Positions 11,111 to 25,122 of a stretch of DNA of 64,000 nt are shown piece after piece (within the stretch, counting starts at the first letter, position 1; the number at the start of each line of letters is the position of its first letter). The DNA is taken from contig JABYQS010000114.1 in the NCBI GenBank assembly GCA_022592435.1, positions 62,001-126,000 on the forward strand, in the 5' to 3' direction. Position numbers and translations under genes: made by a program. The notes under the pieces were generated by a model that was given only the letters and a program-made list of their open reading frames with translations, was not told the DNA's origin and ran no database searches. The stretch is from Cerioporus squamosus. Lineage: Eukaryota; Basidiomycota; Agaricomycetes; Polyporales; Polyporaceae.

Positions 11111-14100
11111 CTACCGCCGCGACCGCGTCCTCGAGCCGATCGCCTTGAACGTAGCCCCATCGTCCGAATCATCGTCCACTACGATCGCAGGTGCTTTCTT
11201 CTTCGCCGCAGCCCTCCCCTTCGCAGACGCCGGTGTTCCCCTCCCCACCGTCGACTTCAGCGTTGCCACCGGCTCCTCCTCCTCACCGTCCTCAAACCCG
11301 TCGTCGTCATCCGAGCCCATGTGGAAGTCGTCATCTAGCTCGTTCTGCTCCTCAATGTCCGAGTCGATGAACAGCGGCTGTCTCTGCGACCCTTTTGCAC
11401 GGGTGCTCCTGGCTCCGCTCTTTGACTGCGTGCTGGGAGGCTTCGCCGACTGCGATTTCGCCTGACTCTTGACTTTCCCTTTCGCAGGCTTCGCGACGGG
11501 CTCATCCTCGTCCGAGTCATCGGATACGAGGGACGGCCGAACCCTGGTGCCCCGCTGCGTTGACTTGAGCGTTGCGCTGCTCTTGGGCTGCGACTGCGAT
11601 TGCGACTGTGACTGAGATGGCGGAGGAGCTTGCGATGCGCCCTTCCAGTATTCTGCGCACTCACGCTGTAAGCGACATGTGCATGTAGATGGGACACAGA
11701 ACTCACGAGAGCCAATGCCAAGGTCATTGTCTTCTTCCACGACGAGCTCGACAGGCTGCCGCCGCTCGCCTGTATTCTTCTGCTCCCAGCGTGTTAGCAA
11801 ATTAGGATCGTTGACAAGTGGACCACTTACCCTCTTGAACTTCTTGAAGTCCGGGCGTCCCTGCCACTCCACTCGTCCCTCTCCCCTTCTCAGATGCTCC
11901 CTTGTCCCCGCCCCCGGCTCCCGATGCAACGGCATTGCAACCACGACCATGAAGTTACCCCTGATATCTCCATCGTCCCCAAAGTCTTCCAGGACCTTCC
12001 ACTCCTGGTCCTCCTTCTCCCTCTCCAGATCCGGCTTCGAGATTCGCAAGTTGTTGAACTCGCGATCGAACGAAGTCTCCGCCTTCTTCCCGCGCTTCGT
12101 CGTCGCGACCGCCTTCAAAAACGCATCGTCCCGATCCGGCTCGCCTGTCTTCTCCTTACCCTTCTCCTTCTCTTTCTTCGTCGGGGGCCGTGGCTTGACG
12201 TGCACCTGCGACTGCGCCATGTCCACCCGCGTCACGATCTGCGACACCGGCTTCTGCGCCTTCGCTTGAGTCTGTGGTGCCTCGTCGCCCATCTTCCTCT
12301 TAGTCTTCGGGGGAGCGTCGCCATTCTCCACCATCTCCACGTCCTCGTCCTCCTGGGACTTCCGCTTCGTCCCACGCGACTGGGTCTCGCTCTGACGCAG
12401 CCCACCAGTACCCGAGTCCATTGTGCTCTCCTCCTCTTCTTCTATCAGTGGGCCTAACGAACCACCACCGCTCGTCCCGCTCCGCACAGTCGTCCTGGTG
12501 AGCGCGCTCCTGCCCGACTGGCCCCTGCCCTGCGTATCCGGGGCAAACGTCACAGACGCAGACGGCTCGAACTGCGTTACGCTCTCTGCGCCGCTGGGGG
12601 CGACCTGCTGGCTCCCATACTCGTCCGGGAGCATTTGAGCGATCTTGTCCGGGTCAGCCGATTCAAACAGCTCCCTATACCTCTTGTGTTTGGGCTCCTC
12701 CGCATCGGGCACGAAGACATCTTCGGAGGGGGGAAAGATCTGGCTCGCCGCGCTCTGTGCCTGCGTGCCTACACGGCGCTTGAGACGTGACGGCCTCGTC
12801 GGCGTGGGGGGCTGAACCCAGATGAGTGCTCAGACTTAGTGACCGATCAGGGTGGAGACTTACGACGACACTACCGGCTCTCCGGGCATTTTCCGAGGAC
12901 TCAGGCTCGGCGGATGCCCTAGCGCTGCTGTCGACGTCCACGGAGTCGTCAGCTACTGCCTTTGGGCGTGCTCGGCGGACCAAAGTCTTCATGTACGTCA
13001 GCTTTCACTATCGCGGGAAAGATACCAAGCACTTACCCTCCGGGTTGGGGCAGGAGCTTCCTCCGCTGGAGCTGGAGCAGCTATCTTTTCAGGTACAGGT
13101 TCAGGCGCAGACACTGGTGGAGGTGATGGTGCTCGTGAAGAGGCCCTGGATGTCGCTCGGCGGGTGAGCTTGCGCCGTGGGGCGGGTTGCGGTTCAGGCT
13201 CGGGTTCGGGTGCGGGTTCAGGTGCGTTCGTCTGCACGACAGAGGGCTCGTCGTCCATAGTATTGGGAATGACATCGGGAAGTACAGACTCCTCTTGAAC
13301 TGGTGTTGTTGTCAGTATCAGCGTGTGCAGGGTAACACGAGTACATACTATCCTCGGCGCCGACGCTGCAGTCGACATATGACACGTCGGCGTGAACAAC
13401 TGCTTCAACAATTTTGTCCGGATGAATGAACTTCAGCTCGAAGCTATGCACTCGACGGTTAGCTATACCGAACGACTCAGGACTCGACCAACGCACCTCC
13501 TCGCTTCCTCGACGAAGCCCGCCCATTTCTCTTTCCCAATCGCTGCAGTCATCCCGTCCTGTTTGGCAACCAAGACCAACGTGGCGCTTCTCGCATTGCC
13601 CTTCGCCAATACTTGCTTCAGGCCTTCTCTGGCTTTATCTATGGCCAAGCACTCGTAGTCGCCCTCGGCGCGTTTAACGAGGTCCTTGAGCACACCTGGA
13701 GCCTCCGCGCCTTTCTCACCGACGAATATGAACCGCCTGTTCCTAAACATCCCAACGCGCTCTTCGTTGGGCTCCCATAGATCGAACTTCTTCAGCCGGG
13801 AAGGGAGTGCAGGTTGAAACGAAGGTCGGAACTTGCTCGTCGGTGGGAGAACAAAGTGCTCCTCCAACGAACTAAGCTCTCCCGCCTCCGCCTGTCCTAC
13901 GGTCAGGATCGCAGCGAGCCATTCGGGCTTGACCAAGGTCACGACGGAGATGAGGGACGAGGCAATGGGTGCGGTCAGGTCGTACTTCGACGTGAGATGG
14001 TGCGTGACGTCCGAATGTAGCGTCGGGACGAGGTGGATACCTGCGGAGGTACTTCAGTATAGAGCGCAGCTCGTGTCGACAGAGGACACACCTAGGGTGG

Positions 14101-14692
14101 CACACTCGGCGAGGGATCCCTGAGGCAGTCCCTTTCCTTCGGCAGCGTAACAGCACACCTCCTCCCATCGAACCCTAGAAGAGACTTCTAGCGGCCACCG
14201 TGCTCAGCACAAAGGGGCACTCACGTTACGTGTATACTCGCAGAGAGGTGAATGATATCTCCATGGACGAGCTCGATGGCTTCTTTCCCCTCGCAGATGA
14301 GTCTCGGGTTGGCCACAGTTGGACGCTCGAACTGCCTCGGACGGTCGGTCGAGTTGTGGAAGGTCAGGGTTGGGACGAAGGTCGGATCTGTCTGAGAATT
14401 GTAACAGTCGGTTCTGTGTGAGAAGGGGGAGTAGATCGAGTTTGTCTGTGCACGCACCGCCTGCTCCGCGGAGCAGTCTCCAACCACGAAGACAGCGTGA
14501 GTCTTGGAGATTGCCTTGTTCTTGATCTGCAAAGGCTGGTCCCGACGTCCGACCCCGTACTCGCGACCAGTCTTGAGTAGTTTGCTCTCTGCTGCAATGA
14601 GAAGCTGGTTAAGAACGGTCGGACAAGGACTCACTCGTCGGGGCCTTGAGCTCGCTGTGGTCCTCGTCGAACGGACCACTGATGACCCACAT
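11111..14692 (-). CDS. NBS1: Nibrin / NBS1 (Xrs2-type), MRE11-RAD50 complex subunit
   Basis: This nuclear adaptor of the MRE11-RAD50-NBS1 complex senses double-strand breaks and recruits ATM/Tel1. The start at 14692 gives M-W-V-I-S-G-P-F-D-E-D. The N-terminal FHA domain follows across introns, with G-R-E-Y-G-V-G-R-R and K-A-I-S-K-T-H-A. Tandem BRCT-like sequence comes next, including V-K-P-E-W-L and R-R-F-I-F-V-G-E-K. The long C-terminal exon (11827-12712 and onward) is disordered and Ser/Lys-rich, then carries G-N-F-M-V-V-V and the basic motif R-P-D-F-K-K-F-K-R, the expected MRE11-binding signature. The end is acidic with D-D-D-F-H-M-G and D-D-G-F-E-D, possibly the ATM/Tel1-binding end, which is an inference. 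The stop is at 11111. The gene is divergent from NSE3 across a 226-bp promoter with MluI boxes. Confidence 0.88.
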
Positions 14693-14787
14693 CGCCGAGA
14701 GACCGTCGCAAGATGTCTACAGAGTGGGCCGACGCGCGGAATGCGTCCGGGGTCGTCGAAGTATGAGTCGAAGCTGCGGCAGCCACC

Positions 14788-14807
14788 GGACGCGTCGCGA
14801 CGCGTCC
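14788..14807. promoter_or_regulatory. 20-bp palindrome with two MluI cell-cycle boxes between NBS1 and NSE3
   Basis: GGACGCGTCGCGACGCGTCC is a perfect palindrome that contains ACGCGT twice (14790-14795 and 14800-14805). It lies about 100 bp from each divergent ATG. Two ACGCGA near-matches follow at 14828-14838. The hexamer is the MBF core of yeast G1/S genes. Binding here is inferred. Confidence 0.55.
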
Positions 14808-14918
14808 AAGTCACGGGCGTCCGCGCGACGCGACGCGACGAGCCACTTTCTCTCCTTTTCTGCAACCACCACCATCTCCTCCGCTGCCCCTCGGTCGTTT
14901 CACAGATCAACACAGAAA

Positions 14919-16309
14919 ATGTCTAGGGCAACACGCTCTCAACGCGCCCCCCAAGCTTCGCATTCGCAGGCACCGCGAGCCACTCAAAATGGTCGCGGCT
15001 CGCGGCGGTCGCGCGTCGCAGAAGAGTCCGAGGAGGAGGAGGAGCACATCCCAATCGACGGCCTCGATGAGGAAGACGGAGAAGAGGACAAGGCGCAAGG
15101 GGTACGTTGCTTCACATTAGATTGGTGGTTACGGCCCTATTGACCCTCCACGCAGGAGATCTCGAGGAAAGCTCGCGACCTCGTCCGCCTCGCGTTGTTT
15201 CACGAGCAGCGCCGTATGCCGCTGAGAAGGGACGAAATCTCTAAGAAAGGTGCGTCGCCACTTGCACGCCCCGCTGCCGTGCTGACATACTTGCCAGTTC
15301 TCGGCACGGGCACACGCTCGTTCGCGCCTGTCCTTCAGGCAGCGAACAATATCCTGCAACAAACATTCGGCATGGAGCTTGTCGAGCTTCACTCTATGCC
15401 AACAGAGAAAGACATGAGTGAGAAGGACAAGGAGCTCATCAACAAGACGGGTGTCAAGAAGAAGGGTGCGTCCTTCCCCGCCCTGCTCACCCTGGGGGTT
15501 CTTCCACTTACTCACACTCGCGCAGCTACCTCCTCCGGGACAAAATCTTACATCCTCCGCTCAACGCTCGACCCAGCCCTGATCGAACTAGCATGCTCTC
15601 CGGACGCCGACATCCGCGAGCTCGAACAGAAAGAGAACAGGGACGAGAACCAAGAGTTTGCCGAGGACGACAACCCCATCGGCACACGCTCGACGGGCAG
15701 TATCTTCGCCTGGCAGAACGCGGACCAGCTCCCGTCCATCGGGATACTCTATGTCATCCTGGCCCTAATCCTCGTCGAGGGCCGGGTCATCAGCGACAGT
15801 TAGTTCCTTTACTTCGTCCCCTCTTACTGTCTACTCGTCACGCTAACCTGAACTTCGAACCCACAGGCGATCTTCGCGCAATCCTCAAGCGCCTGCAACT
15901 TCCCCCCTCTGCTCCCATCCCTCTCAGCAGCCAAGCGACCAATCAATCCGTGACCATCGATGCCTATCTCGCGCAGCTCATGCGCCAGGGCTACATCGAG
16001 AAGCTACACGTCGGCTCTACCGGCAAGGGCGCCGGCGCGAAGCGTGCGCGAGCCACACAAGCTACACAGGCCGACGACGCGCATCTGCAGGCATTTGAGT
16101 GGCGCTGGGGCCCCCGTGCCCTGGGCGAGATCGGTGAACCAGGTATCGCGCGGTTCGTGGCTGAATTCATGGCGGGGCAGCCGGGCCAGGAGGACGACGA
16201 GGACGAGGACGCGGTGGGCGCGTCGCAGGACGAGCACACACAGAAGCGTGTCGAAGTCATATTCGATGGCATCCGGCGTGCGGCGGCGGGAGGGGAGTTA
16301 ATAGGGTAG
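14919..16309 (+). CDS. NSE3: NSE3 / MAGE-domain subunit of the SMC5-SMC6 complex
   Basis: This is the MAGE (winged-helix) subunit of SMC5/6, which with NSE1 and NSE4 bridges the SMC heads and acts in recombination repair. The ATG at 14919 starts a polar N-terminus (MSRATRSQRAPQ) ending in an acidic patch. The MAGE domain begins at R-K-A-R-D-L-V-R-L-A-L-F-H-E and continues with P-L-R-R-D-E-I-S-K-K, F-A-P-V-L-Q-A-A-N-N-I-L and F-G-M-E-L-V-E-L. It closes with G-I-L-Y-V-I-L-A-L-I-L-V-E-G-R-V-I-S and D-A-Y-L-A-Q-L-M-R-Q-G-Y-I. The C-terminus has W-R-W-G-P-R-A-L and an acidic run before the stop at 16309. Four short introns are inferred with good donors and acceptors. Divergence from NBS1 suggests shared control. 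Confidence 0.9.
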
Positions 16310-16691
16310 CGGCTCGCGTTGTTTCTTGGTAGTGTACATTTTAGTGTAGTGTGTAGTGCTAGCTCTTGTACTGCTTCTCGTATCTGTGCAGCGTCGCGAC
16401 TTTGGCTACTATTAGGAGATCCGGTCGAGGAACAACTCGGTAGGGAGTCTGTAGTACCACAGCGGTCGCCAAGATGAGGGTCATTACATACCGCAGACCA
16501 CAAGCACCTGCCGGCTAAGCTACGGTTCAAACAAGCCCATTAGCATGTGCGTTGCCTACTAACTGTCCAAATTCAGGTCTAGCCCACCGGCCAGCCTGCA
16601 GGAAAACAGGTATGCTATACAGTATGTATCGAGCGTACGAATACAGTAAACTATCCAAGTCTCTTCACCAACCAGTACTGCCGTGTCTGCA

Positions 16692-19600
16692 TTACACCCC
16701 ATTGCCCGCAGAACCGGGCCTCACACTCGCCTCTCGACTTCCGCCCTGACTCCCAACAGACACCGGTGTACCCGTGGAACTCACAGGCTGAGGCGGAATC
16801 ATAGGAACATACGCCTGCGTCTGCGGATACGGATACGCCCCCGACACCGGCGCTGGGGTCGTCGGCGGTGCGTACCCAGGAGGAGGTACAACAGTCGGCA
16901 CGGTCGACGGAAGCGTCTTCTGCCCTGGGTCTTTGGGGCCCGTATACGGCTGCTGCCACTGCAACCCCCTACCCGGAACGTACGGCTGTGACTGGGCCGG
17001 TCCATAAGTCGGATGGTAACTTGGTGGGTACGGCGCCTGAATAGACGTCGGCTGTGATTGAGCCTGGCCGCCGGGAGGGGGAGGTGGTGCATAGCCATTG
17101 TACCCGCTGTACTGAGAATACGGCGGCGGGTATGGTGGACGCCCAGCTTGATTCGCATACGGATAGTATCCCGACGGAGGAGGCTGACCATGGCCATACT
17201 GCGGCTGACCATACGCTGCCTGCGGCGGCGGCTGACCATACGTTGGCTGAGCAGGTTGAGTAGGGGCCTGGGCGTAAGACGTAGGTGGCCGATACTGGTA
17301 CGTCCATGACCCCGAGTACTGATATGTCGAGCCGCCTGGCTGCTGGTACGGTGGAGGCTGATACTGGGTGGTACGTGGCTGCGAAGGATGTCGCTGCTGC
17401 TGTGCGGATCCGGACGCAACCGGCGGCGGAGACGCATAGATAGGAGTTTTCGCTGTAGGTGCAGGCGACGGAGATGCGCCATACGCACCAGCAGGAGCTG
17501 GCGGCGGCGGATAGGACGTCCGCACAGGAACAGGCAACCCTGCGACGGATTGCCCGACGTCAGCCTCCCGTACAGACCAATTTCAAACGAAACGCGGCGG
17601 GGCACTTACGTTCCGGTTCAGGTGCGGCCTCGCTCGGCTTCTGGCCCACGATCCCATCTATGGGCCCGAACACTACACTCCGCCATTTAAACTCCCTCCT
17701 CAGCCCTCTGTCCCACAGCACTTCGACCGACCCCGTCTCCTCGATTATGCGTACCAGCGTAACCTCAAACACTCCAGCCGTCACGCGCAACTTGATGCGC
17801 GACATCGGAGGAAGGGCCATGAGCGCGTTCCGGATTCTATCCTGTTGTTGCGCTTTCTTCGCCGCAAGGATCGCCTATGAAGAGCCACATTAAGCGACCA
17901 AATCCGCTCAAACGGACCAAAGGACATACCGGGTTGTGCTGATGACAGAGCACCTCCACCTCGGTCTTCCTAATGGTCTTCAACACTCGAGGGGACGCCG
18001 CACGTTCCGCCGTGTCGACCTGCGATTCAGAACCGAGCGGCGCAGCTGGAGTCGAATCCACCTCCATGCGCTGGGCTTGTTCGCTCCCATACGCGGCTGC
18101 AGGTATTGCCGGATCCTGCGCTTGAGTCGAATGCGGATGGAGCAACAAGATCGGGGGAGGTGGTGGAGGAGCTGGAACAACCGCCTGACTATCCAGCAGT
18201 ACGACCTCCTTTTCGACCTCCCTCACCACCTTGTAGACGATGCCGCTGGCGTGCCCCTCCCTGGCACACGAAACATGGAACGCCTTCGGACACTTGCCCT
18301 TCGTGCACTGTATTGGGGCGCCATGCACGCGATTCTTTGTCTTCGTGCATGCTGTGCATTTCTGGGACGATCATCTCGTCAGCCTTACCTGATCGGCCGA
18401 ACAGGAAGCCCATACTCACCAGATTCCAGCGGTCTCTCACGATGGCATCAACACCGAACACGACCTTCTCCTTTCTCCTGACACCTTGCGCATCCGGTTC
18501 GCCAACCTCAACCTCGTCAATCCATGTCTCCGGAATGACCATCGCGCACTCCACATGTGCCATGCAAGGTCCGGGCTCGGGCTCGTCGTACCACCAAGCT
18601 GGCGGGTCGTGAACACGCAACAGCTCCTCTTTCGACATGGAAACACAGAGACAGCACGGGAACGTCTCCGGCTCCTTCTTGGGCGGGGGAGGCAGTTTCA
18701 GCGTAACCTTCACGAGCTTCGACGGCGAGAAAGCCGCAGGCGGCAGTTTCGACGAGGACGCCACAGGCTGCTCAGAGGGGGCAGATGGCGGCTTCGTCTT
18801 CCGCCTCTTCGGTTTCCCAGGCGAATCCCCTTCCGACTTGCGTTTGCGGCCTGGCTTCGGCTTGTTCTCCTTGTCGATGTCCTGGTCAGGCTCCGGTTCG
18901 CTCTGCGCGCGCAGGTATTTCTTCGGGTTGCGGTACACTTGACAGTTTTCAGCCGCCCGATCCTGAAGCAACTGATCCACGTCGATCCGAACACTGGCAG
19001 ATGACGAGATGATTATGCTGGCTTCGAGGATATCTACAACCAACCCACCTGAAGTTGACGCATTCACATGCCTTGGCCTTCCGTCCGATGTCAATCCAAC
19101 TCTCGAGGGCGAAGTTGACACTCTCCGCGCAGTTGAACCCAAGGTTGAAGCCGGCATGGTATCCTCGCGGGAACGTGATCACAAACTCTCCCGCTTGCTG
19201 GACAAGATAGTTCGGCTTGCACGAGGATTTCGACAGCGAGATCGGCGACGCAAGGTACGATTTATGTCGCAGGAATTGAGAACAATTCTTGCCCGCGCCC
19301 GGGAACAGACCTATACTGACATGAGAACATTGCTCAAGCACCAAGAAAAAGATGACACGAACTCCTCATGGTATGTTCCAGAGCAGTCGCTCGAGTTTGC
19401 GGCATGGCATACCAGAACTTGGGGGCACCGAAGTGGATGTAGTTGATGCTGAACAGGTCCATATCTTCCACGTGCCATGCGAAGGTCGCCCGCCACATGC
19501 CAAAGTACAAGTATGGTGTGTTCACCCCAGGCAGGCCCTTCGACGAGGACGGGAGTAGACGAGTAAGTGCAGAGGGCAGAGAAGCGACATTCCACGAGGT

Positions 19601-20868
19601 CGTCTCGTCGGTGAATAGTGAGCCTAAAGGACGATAGCACAGAAGAGTAGGCAAGCGTCAGCAAGCGCCATCAAAACTCAAATACAAGTGTGAGTCCACA
19701 AGGCCGACGCACCTTGCATGTCAGCCCCATACCATGGCGGCTTCCCGAATCCGCAATTTCTCCAGTATCGTCTCTCGAGCTCCTTGCAAAACTCCAGGGT
19801 GTAGCTCGAGGACGACGTCTTGGGAGGCAGCCATGCCGTATGAGGGTCGAAGGTCTCCAGCCACTCACGGTCCTTCTCTGCGCGCTCCGCAAGCTGGGCT
19901 TCCTTGGTCTCGCGCGTCGATGCTGCCTTCCTACCCCTCTTGGGCTTTGCATCCTCCATCTCCACAGAACCTGGCTTGAAGTCTTCATCGGCCTCGATGA
20001 CAGCCTTCATCACTTCCTCCTCCTCTGCCTCTTCATCCTCTTGGGCCGCGAGATGCCTGGGCGGACCAGCGGTAACACTGGACTGCTGAGGGTTCTCCTC
20101 GGCGGGGGATAACGTACGATGGCTGTTGGGAGGTGAGATGAGGGCCGAGGTGGGGTCGACATGCTCGGGTGGGACGAGCTCCTCGTCGTCGTCGTGCTCA
20201 TGCTTCACGCGCGACTCGGGCTCGGCAGTCTGCGACATCCTCGCATCCATGCTCGCTTCCGGATCTGCCGTCGTTCTCCTCGTCCTCCTCCTCGTCTTCG
20301 CGGTACCGTTGTTTGCCCTCGCGTGCAGGCCAACCTCCTCAACACCCGGTGCACGATACTCCTCCTTTCCACAAAGCTCAAACCACTCGCGGACGCTGAG
20401 CAAGCGCCGCTTCTCGATGTTCTGCTGCTGGAATAGACCACCCTGGCCGAGCATATGCTGCTCAATCGGATTCTTGAGCTTCACTTTGTCAAGCTGAGGC
20501 ACAACGGATGGCAAGCGTTCGGTCCTACATACAGGCGACGAGGACTTCAGTGATGGGACGGTAATCACAGCAGGACACACTGACCACTCCCTTGGCGGAA
20601 TGATCTTCACTATACCGCTGCGCATTCCCCAAGGCTCAACCTTTGTCATGTACCCCTCAAAGTCCTGGAACTCCTCCATAGTTGGTTTGAAGACGGGGAT
20701 GCCGCGCAGCGCAGCAGGGTCGTCCTCGGGGTCTAGCCAGGTACGGCCGTCGGAGTTGGGTGAGGGCGGAAGCTGGATATCCTCGTTCCCGTAGAAGTGA
20801 TCTGGCTGCGCAGGGGGCGAAGGTGAAGAAGGGCGAGAACGAGAACGAGAACGGCTTGGAGTCGCCAT
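16692..20868 (-). CDS. KDM4-type JmjN-JmjC histone demethylase with extended PHD and Tyr/Gln/Pro-rich tail
   Basis: This is a nuclear Fe(II)/2-oxoglutarate dioxygenase predicted to demethylate histone lysines (H3K9/K36 in the family). The start at 20868 gives an Arg/Ser-rich stretch, then JmjN with I-P-V-F-K-P-T-M-E-E-F-Q-D-F. JmjC has the iron ligands in W-H-V-E-D-M-D-L-F-S-I-N-Y and G-Y-H-A-G-F-N-L-G-F-N-C-A-E-S, plus the zinc pair in A-C-E-C. An extended PHD follows (C-C-L-C, H-V-E-C-A-M-V, C-T-A-C-T-K, C-P-K-A-F-H-V-S-C-A-R-E-G). A beta-rich piece (G-S-V-E-V-L-W-D-R-G-L) might be Tudor-like, which is tentative. The last exon (16692-17543) is spliced in phase from P-E-P-E and encodes about 280 residues rich in Tyr, Gln, Pro and Gly. 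The stop is at 16692. About ten introns are present. Confidence 0.9.
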
Positions 20869-21189
20869 GCCGTCTTAGTTGCAAGTCAGAAGCAGTGAGA
20901 CCAGCGTCGATGGGGTGCAGCCAGCGTAGGAACCGAGGTCGATTAGAGATAGAATAATAATGATACAGTCAGCGTCGCGCGTGGTCGTATAAGCGTTGTC
21001 GCCGTCGTCGTGAGCGATGAGAGCGAGGGTGAAGACGATGTGCAGCCACCTTTGCCCGCTCCCAATCCCGCATCCCGGCGCCCAACCCATTGCTTGCTGA
21101 CGTAAATTACCACTTTAGGAAGGCAGTTTATTCTAAGTATTGAAGCAGAAGTAAACCCCAAGCAAATCCACCATATGGTCAATCTGCGA
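20869..21189. other. KDM4 promoter side, no gene seen
   Basis: About 320 bp upstream of the KDM4-type gene. No conserved coding signal was found. Confidence 0.35.
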
Positions 21190-21405
21190 CTAGCCCATGG
21201 CCAGCGCGACATATGTACAGTTGGCCAGAACTTGTCTGGCCATGTCTGGCTCCGACCTAGGTGGATCGGAGACGATACGCACTTCGCCGTCAGGACAGTG
21301 TGGTACTGAGGCGTAGGCTTGACTCAAGGCTAGTGTTAAATCTACGTCCGCATTGCGCAAATCGACAGAATACTTGAAGCTCTCGGTGTCTTCAGTTAGC
21401 CCCAT
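21190..21405 (-). CDS. Short unassigned reading frame, possible exon of a small gene
   Basis: A 71-codon frame from an ATG at 21405 ends at 21190 with A-L-A-M-G. In frame it could extend upstream to a CATGTAG acceptor near 21456. It contains D-L-R-N-A-D-V-D-L-T-L-A-L-S and P-H-C-P-D-G-E-V-R-I-V. I do not recognise a family, and an upstream exon would run into the PRP43 3' end at 21563. It may be chance sequence or a relic in the PRP43 3' flank. Confidence 0.2.
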   Translation of the reverse strand: MGLTEDTESFKYSVDLRNADVDLTLALSQAYASVPHCPDGEVRIVSDPPRSEPDMARQVLANCTYVALAMG

Positions 21406-21562
21406 GCCAAAGTATTGAAGTTGTTCTGGATTGCGACCGATGCGAGGTACGAGCGCGCTACATGCCGAGACTTAGTGTACAACAAGATGCAGAGATACAG
21501 CACAGGCCAATACGTGGAAGAGGTGAGCAAGGTAAGTACTGGTGCCCTGGTGTTGTATGTGT

Positions 21563-24364
<2,802 letters not shown>

Positions 24365-25122
24365 TGCAACTAGTCTGGACAGTGAAGGGGAAGGAGGAGA
24401 CTAAGAGGGGGGGGGCGGTCGATCGCAGAGCGAGCATGAGAGCTAGCTAGCTGATATCGTGTGGTGAAAACGCGATATATAGTTATACATGTTGAGAGGC
24501 ATGGTGCTGCGGTAGCGAGAGAGCCAGCTGCACAGGGCTCAACGTAAACGACGGCAGGAAGCAAGGTCCATCGGAACTATCCGAGCGTGGACGCTTGAGT
24601 GTGTGCACACCGTGGCCTTCTTTCCCTTGTCTCCGACTGTAAGTAGCACAGGCCTACTGAAAGAAGAACGGGAACACGGGCATAGACACATATGGAATAG
24701 GTATCTTGAGGATGTCAGTACGCAATACTCCTGCTGGCCAGCGACCAGACGACCCGCGCGCCAACCCAATATCATACACGGTCTCTACGGTACAGTGGGG
24801 GAAGGAACGATCGAGGCGTCGACATCGGAAAGGCTACAACAACACAATAACATCGTGCGAGTGCCAAACAAACACGCAGGAGTCAGCCCGCCAACATGGA
24901 GAAAGAAGGCTAAAGGGGCCTGAGCCCAGCAGGTCGGCAGAAGAAGCAAAAGGATGCATGGTAGCGTACCAAGACCGATAGAGAAAGGACAGCTTCCCTA
25001 ACCATGAACCACCTGATCTCCAATGCTACAGAGCGCAGAACGCGGCACGACCATCCATTGTCCAAGGGCCTGCAGTCCGAGTGCGCAGGCGCCTCTATTA
25101 AGCGGTCTTCACGAGCATGTTG
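24365..25122. other. PRP43 promoter and membrane-protein 3' flank
   Basis: About 760 bp between two minus-strand genes. A TATA-like run (GATATATAG on the plus strand) is near 24473-24481. No further gene was recognised. Confidence 0.35.

Noticed and set aside
11145..12640. Several plus-strand frames opposite NBS1
   Set aside because: They mirror the low-complexity Ser/Lys/Asp-rich tail of NBS1 and have no motif of their own.
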